This document shows, piece by piece, positions 34,171 to 41,876 of a stretch of DNA of 64,000 nucleotides. The position numbers and the translations under genes are program-made. The notes under the pieces are model-generated. The model searched no databases, was not told the DNA's origin, and saw only the letters and a program-made list of their open reading frames with translations. The DNA is from VRUE01 sp963703175 (GTDB lineage: Bacteria; Actinomycetota; Thermoleophilia; Solirubrobacterales; 70-9): positions 62,001 through 126,000 of the forward strand of contig OY969794.1 of the NCBI GenBank assembly GCA_963703175.1, in the 5' to 3' direction. Within the stretch, counting starts at the first letter, position 1. Every line of letters starts with the position of its first letter.

Positions 34171-34809
34171 GTGATTGACCTCATCAAGTCAGCCGGCTGG
34201 CAGAAGCTGGAAGAGGCCTTGTCCTATGCGCTGGGACATCGCATCAGGATCGAAATCCTTTGCCTTCTCAATGAAGCGGTGTATTCCACCGCTGAGCTCA
34301 CCGCTCGCATGCCTTGGTCGCTGCCTGTTGTTAGCTACCACGTCAAGGAACTGGTGAAAAAAGGCTCAATCGAAATAGCGGACGTCAAAAAGATTCGCAA
34401 CGTCGACCAGCATTTCTATCGCGCCGTCGAACTGCCGGAAGTAGACGACGAGGAAGCGGCCAAGCTCCCTCCGGAGGTCAAACAGGAATATGCAGCAGTA
34501 ATTCTTCAGGCTGTGTTGGCCGAGTGCCTCGATGCATTTCGGGCGAAGAAGCTCACCGAGCCTAACGTCCGCATGATGTGGAGCTGGTTCAACCTCGATA
34601 AGGAGGGGCGTCTAGAGCTTGCCGACGAGCAACGTGAATCATGGAATCGCATGAATGACATCGAGGTACGCTCGATCAATAGGCAAGCTGAGTCAGGCGA
34701 GCAAGGAACGTCGATGATCGCCGTGACGCTCGGCTTTGAGCGGAGCAGCATAGTCCGCTCGGCACCTCCTTCAACCCATCGCCTTGCGCCCAACGAAGTT
34801 ACTGAGTGA
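34171..34809 (+). CDS. ArsR-like winged-helix regulator
   Basis: 212 aa from GTG 34171, with GGAGGAAAG 6 bp upstream. N-terminal winged helix: LSYALGHRIRIEILCLLNEAVYSTAELTARMPWSLPVVSYHVKELVKKGSIEI, ending in a wing with QHFYRAVEL. The C-terminal 120 residues are helical and unassigned. It is related to the next gene (both have VSYHVK and a Y/FYRA wing), so the pair arose by duplication. Lighter GC than the chromosomal genes. Confidence 0.75.
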   Translation: MIDLIKSAGWQKLEEALSYALGHRIRIEILCLLNEAVYSTAELTARMPWSLPVVSYHVKELVKKGSIEIADVKKIRNVDQHFYRAVELPEVDDEEAAKLPPEVKQEYAAVILQAVLAECLDAFRAKKLTEPNVRMMWSWFNLDKEGRLELADEQRESWNRMNDIEVRSINRQAESGEQGTSMIAVTLGFERSSIVRSAPPSTHRLAPNEVTE

Positions 34810-35017
34810 CAAGGGAGTCCTGAGTGACAAGTAGATCCTCGTCGATGGGGAGAAACCGTTCAACGAAACGCAACAGACTTCCTCGTTCTTATCTGTAACC
34901 GTTCACTACTCAAATTAGAACTGACTGTTTAATCGTTAGGCGGTCGGGTCCGGGTAGTTCCGTGGGTGGTGTTCCAGCGCTCCTCCCGCGTCCCGGTGAA
35001 CGGAAGGGACGAGAGAG
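34810..35017. promoter_or_regulatory. AT-rich regulatory gap with direct repeats
   Basis: Between the two HTH genes. Two direct repeats AACCGTTCA start at 34854 and 34897, 43 bp apart (about four helical turns). An AT-rich stretch follows. Possible binding sites of one of the flanking regulators. Confidence 0.35.
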
Positions 35018-35767
35018 ATGCCAAGAGGCAAGTCAAGCAATGGGAATGGCGCGCGGAGCGGGTCTCATCTGCCGGTCCTAGTGGACCTAAGGTTCGTCAA
35101 GGCGCTGGATCACGTCCTGCGCCAGCACATCCTGCTCGCCACTGTGGCGGGAGAGGTCAGTCCCAAAGAACTGTCAGTGGCGCTCGATGAAGGGCTAAGC
35201 CAAGTCAGCTACCACGTCAAAGTCCTGCGCGAGGACTGCGACGGGATCATCGAAGAGACGCGCACCGAGCCGCGCCGGGGGGCAGTAGAGCACTACTACC
35301 GGGCCAGCGCGAAAACCCTGTTCCCGGCGGAGGCATGGCGGCGGCTCAAGAAGGGGCTGCGCGCCGTGGTGGGCGCGGGCCAAGCAAGCGACCTGTTCAA
35401 CGACCTGGCGGAGGCCCTGAAAGCGGGCAAGCTGCAAGGAGCACACGACTACATCACCCGTACCCCACTCGTCCTCGACGCTGAGGGGCAGCGCAACGTG
35501 CGGGCGATCGCCGAGCGGGCGACCAAAGAAGTCGAAAACGAGCAGCGCGCTACGACGAAACGTAGGGAGAAGGCCAACGGCGACGGCGGCGAGGCGGTCG
35601 GCTACACCTTTGCGCTCTTGGCGTTTGAGGCAGCCTGGGAGCCCGCCGACTTACGCGCCCTGGTCGGGCAGGTCAAAGGGGCGGCGAGCGAGTCGTTAAA
35701 TGGTGCTGGTCGAAACGGCCGTGGGAACAAGAGAGGCGGCGGGCGCAAGGCGGGGGCGCAGGGGTAG
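35018..35767 (+). CDS. Winged-helix regulator, paralogue of the previous gene
   Basis: 249 aa. Winged helix at about residues 20-90: VKALDHVLRQHILLATVAGEVSPKELSVALDEGLSQVSYHVKVLREDC, with wing EHYYRASAKTLFP. The middle is helical and the tail is basic and low in complexity (NGRGNKRGGGRKAGAQG). Probably regulates island functions. It differs from its neighbour by the basic N- and C-terminal tails. Confidence 0.72.
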   Translation: MPRGKSSNGNGARSGSHLPVLVDLRFVKALDHVLRQHILLATVAGEVSPKELSVALDEGLSQVSYHVKVLREDCDGIIEETRTEPRRGAVEHYYRASAKTLFPAEAWRRLKKGLRAVVGAGQASDLFNDLAEALKAGKLQGAHDYITRTPLVLDAEGQRNVRAIAERATKEVENEQRATTKRREKANGDGGEAVGYTFALLAFEAAWEPADLRALVGQVKGAASESLNGAGRNGRGNKRGGGRKAGAQG

Positions 35768-35780
35768 GCCCGCGTCGGGG

Positions 35781-35810
35781 CGTAGGGGCGGGCAGGGTCC
35801 TCCCCCTACG
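35781..35810. terminator. Hairpin after the second HTH gene
   Basis: CGTAGGGG / CCCCTACG, 8-bp perfect stem with a 14-nt loop, 13 bp after the stop at 35767. Likely terminator; no T run. Confidence 0.45.
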
Positions 35811-35852
35811 TCGCCCGCGCCGTGTCCACGCAAACACACCAAGAGAGCGAAC

Positions 35853-36119
35853 ATGACCAAACCTGACGACTCACCTCACTACGACGTTGCGATAGTCGAA
35901 GCCGTGATCCTCGAAGTCGCCGCAGACCTTCATCCCCAAAACCTGACGGCCAAAGAGCTTGCGCTGAAGATCATCAGCGACCCCGACGATGCCAAGGAGG
36001 TTGAGATAGCCGCTCAGGCGATCCGGGGGCTGCGTGAGTTCGGCCTGTTTTGCGACGGAGACGGCGAGACCGTGATGCCGACACCGGCAGGGCTCAGGGC
36101 CGTCGCGCTCCTCACATAG
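35853..36119 (+). CDS. Small winged-helix-like protein, relative of 46054-46347
   Basis: 88 aa. VAIVEAVILEVAADLHPQNLTAKELALKIISDPDDAKEVEIAAQAIRGLREFGLFCDGDGETVMPTPAGLRAVAL. It shares its plan with the 97-aa protein in the last segment: AIR.L...GL...G....PT.A.L. Both sit near a relaxase gene, so they are probably part of the element's own regulation. Function unknown. Confidence 0.65.
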   Translation: MTKPDDSPHYDVAIVEAVILEVAADLHPQNLTAKELALKIISDPDDAKEVEIAAQAIRGLREFGLFCDGDGETVMPTPAGLRAVALLT

Positions 36120-36778
36120 ATCGACTGATGCCGAACCCTCTGCCGAGCTGGCGCGCTCTCCCCGCATGTTGCCCTAGGCCGAGGACTTGTTGAGCCTCCA
36201 GCAGCCGCCGCGCCGCCTCCTGACGTGTCCACTCGGCTCCACGTTTTGCCTCAGGCCAAAGGCTTTGCTCAGGTCCTTGATGCCGTGCTCCTGGCGGTAG
36301 CGCTCGATCTGCGAGATACCGCGATCCCATGCTTGCCGCTTCACCGGATCGCTCGGCCTCTCCCCAGCTCCTTGGCGATGTAGGCCGGTGGGGAGATCCG
36401 CGCGGCGACGATCGCCAGCTCTCGCCGCTGGGCGAGAACCTGATCGGCGACCGCCAGCTCGCGGCGCGCGGCATCGGTGGGAGCCGGGAACTCGGCCATC
36501 TGCCCTTCAAGGCGCGCCAGTGCCCTACAGGTTCTGGATTCGTCGCTGTCGATGCGCCCAAGCTCGACCTCGTGCCGCCTGCGCTCGCGGCGCGGTAGCA
36601 CTTCCATTGCCTCCCGTTTGTGCCGGAGGCTTTCAAGGTGCTCATGGCCACGCTCGATCCGCTGTCTGAGGCCGTCCCAACGTTCCTGCCCAACCGCCTC
36701 CTGATCCACTGCGCCCTCCAACTCGCGATGTCTGGCGACCAGCTCCTCGGTCGGCAGGCCGGAGAAGCGCGAGCGCAA
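36112..36778 (-). pseudogene. Truncated relaxase (C-terminal remnant)
   Basis: Matches the C-terminal 230 or so residues of the intact relaxase at 47572-50718. The first part (36778 downwards) reads LRSRFSGLPTEELVARHRELE, then AVADQVLAQRRELAIVAARISPPAYIAKELG. After a frameshift near 36365 the end continues in other frames, through QEHGIKDLSKAFG and VLGLGQHAGRARQLGRGFGI. No relaxase or helicase core remains. The 5' cut lies only 11 bp from att scar 4, so the rest of the old element, including its integrase, was deleted up to the att core. Confidence 0.85.
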
Positions 36779-36788
36779 TTTCCTTGAT

Positions 36789-36937
36789 GGGGCGGGAAGG
36801 ACTCGAACCTTCGACCGACGGATTATGAGTCGAGCCGGAGCCCGTCTATAGAGTCGAATCTGGACTGATAGAGCGAATTACGTCCAAGGAGTTCGGCTGA
36901 GTTCGGTGGAGTCGGGGGTCAATTCCGGGACCAAGTT
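36789..36937 (-). repeat. att scar 4 (class A core) with full arm
   Basis: Core 36789-36831 identical in type to the resident tRNA. Left of it, CAATTTCCTTGAT resembles CAATTTCTTAGT, the integrase-side flank at the tRNA. This site therefore keeps a bit of the old integrase-side arm. The right arm ends in AATTCCGGGACCAA. Confidence 0.9.
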
Positions 36938-37330
36938 TCAGCGGATTTGGGTGGCCGCCCACTCCCCCACTTCCTCGACCAGCACAATCGCAGCGTCGCG
37001 CTCCAGCGACTCGGCATCGAGCAGCTCGTCGTAGCGCATTGGGACGGCGTAGATCGTCAGCTCATCAACACGATCGGCGTCCGGTGGCAACGCGACACCG
37101 GTGTCTCGGAGGAGCTCCAACAGGCGACCGAGGTCGTGGATGCGGACCTCTTCCAGCCCGTGGAAGGCCATCACGGCCTTGAGCCACTTCTCGATTGCCT
37201 GCTGGGCATGAAAGCCGACGGCCTCGTCATCTATTTCCGGGTCGGAAGCCAGCCTGCGCATGGCCTTCGCGTCTCCCTCTGCCTTGCGCGCGAGAACCCT
37301 CGCGAGATCCCCGCCTTCAGGCCTCGACAA
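36938..37330 (-). CDS. HEPN-domain protein (toxin half of HEPN/MNT)
   Basis: 130 aa. HEPN helical bundle: FHAQQAIEKWLKAVMAFHGLEEVRIHDLGRLLELLRDTGVAL, then MRYDELLDAESLERDAAIVLVEEV. It belongs to the COG2250-like branch where HDL and the FHAQQAxEK segment are typical. The start is probably the TTG at 37330, overlapping the MNT stop. In related pairs HEPN is an RNase or is AMPylated by MNT. It ends exactly at the arm of att scar 4. Confidence 0.85.
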   Translation of the reverse strand: MSRPEGGDLARVLARKAEGDAKAMRRLASDPEIDDEAVGFHAQQAIEKWLKAVMAFHGLEEVRIHDLGRLLELLRDTGVALPPDADRVDELTIYAVPMRYDELLDAESLERDAAIVLVEEVGEWAATQIR

Positions 37331-37640
37331 GAACCCGGCCCTCGCGTAGCGCCTCGTTCAACATCGTGCCCTCGAAGTGCCCCCATTCTTCGGCGTGCCT
37401 GGCGCTAATGACGATCACGTCAAGCGCCACATCGAGCCCGCGAAGCTCTCGGCGCAGACGCGCCGACTCGGCGCGGCGCTTCGTCACCTCGTCAGGCTCT
37501 ATTACGAGCAGGTCGAGGTCCGAGTCGGAACGAGCCTCCCCTCGAGCATGAGAGCCGAAGAGGATTACTTTTGCGCCGGGCGCGGCCGCAGCAAGACGGC
37601 GTCCCGCCTCTTCGATCAAGAGCTCATCAGTCATCGGCAT
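37317..37640 (-). CDS. MNT-type nucleotidyltransferase (antitoxin half)
   Basis: 107 aa from ATG 37640 (another ATG at 37634). Minimal nucleotidyltransferase: KVILFGSHARGEARSDSDLDLLVIE (GSxxxGxxxxxSDxDL, both catalytic Asp present), then LDVALDVIVISARHAEEW. It precedes and overlaps the HEPN gene by 14 bp, the standard order of HEPN/MNT toxin-antitoxin pairs. The longer upstream frame has no homology. Confidence 0.87.
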   Translation of the reverse strand: MPMTDELLIEEAGRRLAAAAPGAKVILFGSHARGEARSDSDLDLLVIEPDEVTKRRAESARLRRELRGLDVALDVIVISARHAEEWGHFEGTMLNEALREGRVLVEA

Positions 37641-37803
37641 CTGAAAATGGTAATCGCCGTAGGCGACGGCCCACTGCCATCGGGCCAAGCGCGCGTCTCC
37701 TGGGACGAGATGGACAAGGATCAACAACCGAGAGCAGATGCCGCCGAGCGGTAAGCCCACAACCATTGCCATCTCCCTCCTCTCAGATAACCTGGCCGAT
37801 TAC

Positions 37804-38243
37804 ATGGGACTTCTCAAACGCTTAGTCGGAAATGGACCAAGCCCGAATCCCAGGATGCCCTGAGCGCCAAGGGCACCCAACGGGTTGAAAACGTTGAACG
37901 ATTTGGTGACATCCGAGTCGACATCGTGGGCGAGTCGCACTACCAACCAGCTCTCCGTGCCGCCTGCGACTGGAAAACCGGGACGGACACCCTGTTCCAC
38001 TGCATGGCCGAGTTGGTCCCCGAACCCACGAACCCCTATGACCGAAACGCGATCAAGGTCACGATCAACGGGGCCTGCGTCGGCCACCTATCCCGACAAG
38101 ACGCGGTGACGCTGGGCCCCGCGGTTCGGAACGCAATCAAGCATCAGGGAAGCGGCATGTGCCGGGCCGTGATCGCAGGACATGCGAACAGCGACACGGA
38201 CAATCTCGGCGTCTTCCTGCATCTCGATGCCGAGATTGGCTGA
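37804..38243 (+). pseudogene. HIRAN-like domain protein, frameshifted near its start
   Basis: The main frame reads IVGESHYQPALRAACDW, then AELVPEPTNPYDRNAIKVTINGACVGHLSRQDAVTL, matching HIRAN-like DNA-end-binding domains. It has no start codon before 37926 (GTG inside the domain). A good ATG at 37804 (MGLLKRLVG) is in another frame and stops at 37863; joining the two near 37830 gives a complete protein of about 145 aa. Either a real frameshift or a sequence error. Confidence 0.6.
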
Positions 38244-38356
38244 CAGTCCTTGTGTCTTCCCGTTGGCGCGGATGCAGACATGACTCCCGAGGCCCTGCCC
38301 GGCCATTGATCCGGAATGACTTCCGTGCCTTACTGCACGTGCTTACGCAGACGTAT

Positions 38357-38507
38357 GGGGCGGGCAGGACTCGAACCTGCGCTCCACGGATTATGAGTCG
38401 CGCCGGAACCTGTCTATAGAGACGAATCTGTCCTGATAGAGCGAATCAAGTCCAAGGAGTTCGGCTGAGTTCGGTGGAGTCGGGGACCAATTTCGGGACC
38501 AAGTTTC
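38357..38507 (-). repeat. att scar 5 (class B core) with full arm
   Basis: Core 38357-38399 with the paired class B T-stem (CAGG/CCTG). The arm shows CTATAGAG, GATAGAGCGAATC, two GAGTTCGG and GGGACCAATTTCGGGACCAA. Confidence 0.9.
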
Positions 38508-38606
38508 GGTGTCTTCAGACCACAGATTTGCCTCGGCGATTTCATACGCGCAGCGCACGGTGATTAAGGCCCGTCCCCCGGACGGATGAAGCGAGCAGCG
38601 TGCGCT

Positions 38607-39986
38607 CTACCTCCTGCCCGAGGTGACAGATTGGATGACCGCGCCGCCCTTAGCGCCGATTACCCAGATTGCGGTTGACCTGCCCTGCGGATCGACAGCG
38701 ATCTGCGGTTCGCCAAGGCCATTCGTCCAACGGGAGATATCGGTCGGCCGCGACCAGGCACCTCCGAGCGGATGCTTCGCCGCCTGGATGGCGAAGTTGG
38801 GGCCGGGGCGGGTGTCGTAGCCCTCCCAGATCGCGGTCGCGTTGCCCCAAGAATCCACCACCAGCTGCAGATGCTGCCCACCCCGTCCGTAACCGGTAGT
38901 GATGTCGACCGGCCTCGACCAGCCCCCTTCGGCCGGGCGGGTCGCTCCCTGGACGACGAGATAACTACCGTTGGAACGTTGCCAGATCGCGGTCGCGTCG
39001 CCCTGGGGGCTGACCGCGATCTGCGGGTCCTGTACGAGGCGGTGCCCCGCCTTGGAGATGCTGACCGGCGCCGACCAGATCCCGCCGGCCGGGCGGGTCG
39101 CAGTTTGGATTCGACGGCCATAGGCAGAGAACCGACGGCCATTGGGCACCCTTCCCACCCAGACCGCTGTGGCGTTGCCCTGGGCATCCACAGCCACCTG
39201 TGGCCAAGCGCCCCTTACTCCATTGGCAGAGAGTGTGACCGGCGCCGACCAAATCCCTTCGGATGAGCGGGTCGAGCTTTCAATTGCACCGCTGTATTCC
39301 TCTTCCCAGACCGCAGTTGCGCCACCCTGGGGATCAAGTGCGATTTGCGGAGATCGGGCGGCCTTTCTCGGTGGAGACACGGTTACCGGTGCCGACCAGC
39401 TCCCTCCAGTCGGCCGGGTCGCGCTTTGGACGACTGAACGCCAACCTTCCTCCCGTTCCAAGAGCCAGACCGCAGTCACGGTGCCTTCAGGGCCAGCCGC
39501 GAGGAGCCCCGGCCACGCGCCAGCCGCAGAGAGGGTGACCGGTGGGGACCAGCTCCCTCCAGTCGGCCGGGTCGCGCTTTGGACGACGCCGGAGCGACCC
39601 AGACGGCGTCCCCAGATGGCCGTCTCGTTGCCCAGGAGGTCAACCGCAATCTGCAATCCGTACGCATCTTCCAAACCGCCAAAGAAAGGGGATGGAGTGG
39701 ACCAAGGTCCGCCAGCTGGCCGCACCGCGCTTTCGTAGATGAGTTTTCCGCCGCGGTATCGCCGCCACACGGCGGTCGCATTGCCTGCGGAATCAATATC
39801 GAACAACGGAGATTCTTCGCCGATATTGATGACCCCGGAGACATTCACCGGGTACGACCAACCTGGCGCGGCGCTCACGGGCGATGCGACCAAACCCGCC
39901 GCCAAGCAACCGGCGATGGTCAAGCACAGAAACCACGAGCGAGGTGCGTGCGTACGCAAGCGACTCGTGGCCCCTCCGAACATCAT
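38607..39986 (-). CDS. Secreted protein with about seven WD-like/beta-propeller-type repeats
   Basis: 459 aa from the ATG at 39986, chosen because GGGGGAG lies 5 bp upstream; the frame is open to 40061. Signal peptide ending in ...GLVASPVSAAP. The mature part consists of repeats of about 50 residues of the form QIAVDxQGNATAVW...VQSATRPxGGxWSxPVxLS, repeated seven or so times. This resembles bacterial exported propeller-like proteins. No catalytic residues are evident. It is the only gene in its cassette. A surface or ligand-binding role is inferred. Confidence 0.8.
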   Translation of the reverse strand: MMFGGATSRLRTHAPRSWFLCLTIAGCLAAGLVASPVSAAPGWSYPVNVSGVINIGEESPLFDIDSAGNATAVWRRYRGGKLIYESAVRPAGGPWSTPSPFFGGLEDAYGLQIAVDLLGNETAIWGRRLGRSGVVQSATRPTGGSWSPPVTLSAAGAWPGLLAAGPEGTVTAVWLLEREEGWRSVVQSATRPTGGSWSAPVTVSPPRKAARSPQIALDPQGGATAVWEEEYSGAIESSTRSSEGIWSAPVTLSANGVRGAWPQVAVDAQGNATAVWVGRVPNGRRFSAYGRRIQTATRPAGGIWSAPVSISKAGHRLVQDPQIAVSPQGDATAIWQRSNGSYLVVQGATRPAEGGWSRPVDITTGYGRGGQHLQLVVDSWGNATAIWEGYDTRPGPNFAIQAAKHPLGGAWSRPTDISRWTNGLGEPQIAVDPQGRSTAIWVIGAKGGAVIQSVTSGRR

Positions 39987-40067
39987 CGATCTCCCCCACA
40001 TCCCGCGATCTTCATTTCGGTACTTAGCGAGTCTACTTTGCCGACGCGAGAGCGAGCCCACTGGGAT

Positions 40068-40216
40068 GGGGCGGGCAGGACTCGAACCTGCGCTCCACGG
40101 ATTATGAGTCGCGCCGGAACCTGTCTATAGAGACGAATCTGTCCTGATAGAGCGAATCGCCTCCAAGGAGTTCGGCTGAGTTCGGTGGAGTCGGGGAGCA
40201 ATTTCGGGACCAAGTC
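40068..40216 (-). repeat. att scar 6 (class B core) with full arm
   Basis: Core 40068-40110, class B. Arm as in scar 5, with GGGAGCAATTTCGGGACCAA at its end (one base changed in the first GGGACCAA unit). Confidence 0.9.
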
Positions 40217-40234
40217 TTTGGCCGCCGGACTACC

Positions 40235-41479
40235 TCAACGGCTCCGCGACGAGCTGTCGCCCGGCCAGCGATGTCGAGCCCATAAGTAGCTCACGAAGCC
40301 GCCGATGATCATGCCTTTTACATCCATAATCCCAGCCCCAATCGCAATGCCAACGCCCGTCATCGTGGCGTCCCACTGAGTGCGGGCTCCATAAACACCG
40401 TAGGCGCCCGTCCAAGCTAAGGGTTCTGGGTCAGGGTCGCCGCCACCACCGTCGTCGCGTGACGAACTGCTGCGACGAGACCCCGCCGCCCGGCGGGTAC
40501 GCCGAGAGCATCGGGTTCTACTTCGGCGCTGCCCGACGGCTCGGGAGAAGCTCATCCGGCGCAAGGTCCCCGCCTTCGAGGACTCCTGCGACGTCACCTC
40601 TTCCCACTCGCCCACGAACTGGAGGAAGGACGTATCACAGGGGAAGCCTGGTTCGTGGACGCCTTGGACACGCTTGGTCCGGCCTCGCAGGAATAGGCTG
40701 TGTCTCTTTTTCCGGGCCTTGGCTTCAGCCTCGCTCGCGGCGCGATCGTAGATCCCTTCGACTGCGGCTTTATCCCGGTTGAGGTAGCCGATCAGCAGGT
40801 CCCTTTTCGCGGAAGGGGCTAGCCCCTGCGTGACGGAGTGAACCTCCCACCCCGAGTCGAGGAAACCGTCAACGGCGTCGCCGCCGCCGGCGACGACCTT
40901 CTCCACCTTGGGGTGGAACTCCGCGAGTGCATCATCAAGGCGGCCGGAGTAGAAGTCGTTCTCCGGTTGCAACTCGATGTTGGCTATAAGCCACCAGCCC
41001 CTCGCCTCACGGACCATTTGTGGGGTCGGACCCAGGGCGCGAAGTCGCGGCCAGAAATCGAAGCAGAGATGGCGCATGCTGATCTCGGCGAGGACCTTGC
41101 CGAGCGCGACGACCTCGACTTTTCCAAAGTCGTCGAAGAAGCCGGGGTCCTCCCGCAGGAAGTAGTCGCCGCCCTCGAAGATCGCCTCATCGATGTCGAG
41201 CATGCGCTGGAGGTTGTCCCGGTCGGGCTCCAGCGTGAACTCTTCAAATTCGACCGACGTATCGAGATTGCATTCGACCCTGCGGGTGAAGCGCTCCATG
41301 AGCGGCGTCGTCTCACGGAGGGGTCTCGCGTATTCCTCGAGGTAGCTGGCGCCGGTGAAATCGTAGGGCTGGTCGGCGGCCTGCCAGGCATCGTACGTGG
41401 CCTGGCCTTCACCCTCTTGGTGCCAGTAGTCCAGATAGGCATCGACCTGGGCCTGGTCGTACTCAACGGGCTCGTGCAT
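40235..41479 (-). CDS. Orphan protein of unknown function, sole cassette gene
   Basis: 414 aa, no family recognised. The N-terminal 300 residues are acidic and rich in aromatics (YDAWQAADQPYDFTGASYLEEYARPL, RHLCFDFWPRLRALG). The part after about 305 changes sharply to Arg/Ser-rich sequence (RRSRTRCSRRTRRAAGSRRSSS) and then to a hydrophobic, Gly-rich end (MTGVGIAIGAGIMDVKGMIIGG). The abrupt change suggests a frameshift near 40560 rather than a natural domain; the original C-terminus would then lie in another frame. Confidence 0.5.
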   Translation of the reverse strand: MHEPVEYDQAQVDAYLDYWHQEGEGQATYDAWQAADQPYDFTGASYLEEYARPLRETTPLMERFTRRVECNLDTSVEFEEFTLEPDRDNLQRMLDIDEAIFEGGDYFLREDPGFFDDFGKVEVVALGKVLAEISMRHLCFDFWPRLRALGPTPQMVREARGWWLIANIELQPENDFYSGRLDDALAEFHPKVEKVVAGGGDAVDGFLDSGWEVHSVTQGLAPSAKRDLLIGYLNRDKAAVEGIYDRAASEAEAKARKKRHSLFLRGRTKRVQGVHEPGFPCDTSFLQFVGEWEEVTSQESSKAGTLRRMSFSRAVGQRRSRTRCSRRTRRAAGSRRSSSSRDDGGGGDPDPEPLAWTGAYGVYGARTQWDATMTGVGIAIGAGIMDVKGMIIGGFVSYLWARHRWPGDSSSRSR

Positions 41480-41695
41480 CTGTCTACATGGGGGGTTCGA
41501 CTATGGCGAACATTTCGGTCGATGACCGTAGCGGACGAAACGGACTTCGCGACCAACGCCCCAGTCAATGACGCGAAAAACTCCCGGGGATGAGGGCTCG
41601 TCGCGGAGATGTCGCCCGGGCCGAAACCCAGACTGCGGCCGTCTTCACAGGGCCGGTCGTCGTGCCCGTCAACTGGACACTAAGGCTTCCAAAGT

Positions 41696-41846
41696 AGGGC
41701 GGGCAGGACTCGAACCTGCGCTCCACGGATTATGAGTCGCGCTGGAAGCCGTCTATAGAGCCAGATCTGGCCCGATAGGGCGAATCACGTCCAACGAGTT
41801 CGCCTGAGTTCGGTGGAGTCGGGGAGCAATTTCGGGACCAAGTTTT
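41696..41846 (-). repeat. att scar 7 (class B core) with full arm
   Basis: Core 41697-41738, class B, with one G missing at the acceptor end (AGGGCGGG). The arm ends with GGGAGCAATTTCGGGACCAA. It is the left end of the only segment that still carries an integrase. Confidence 0.9.
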
Positions 41847-41876
41847 CAAGGCCCCGAGATCGGTGCTGGCCAGCGG

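Noticed and set aside
38159..38419. Short open frames ending in the same GAGRTRTCAPRIMSRAGTCL-like peptide at several sites
   Set aside because: The shared peptide is simply the translation of the tRNA-derived att core, not a protein family.
25855..41738. The seven tRNA-like copies as functional tRNA genes
   Set aside because: Each has only the 3' half; the D arm and 5' acceptor strand are absent, so none can fold as a tRNA.
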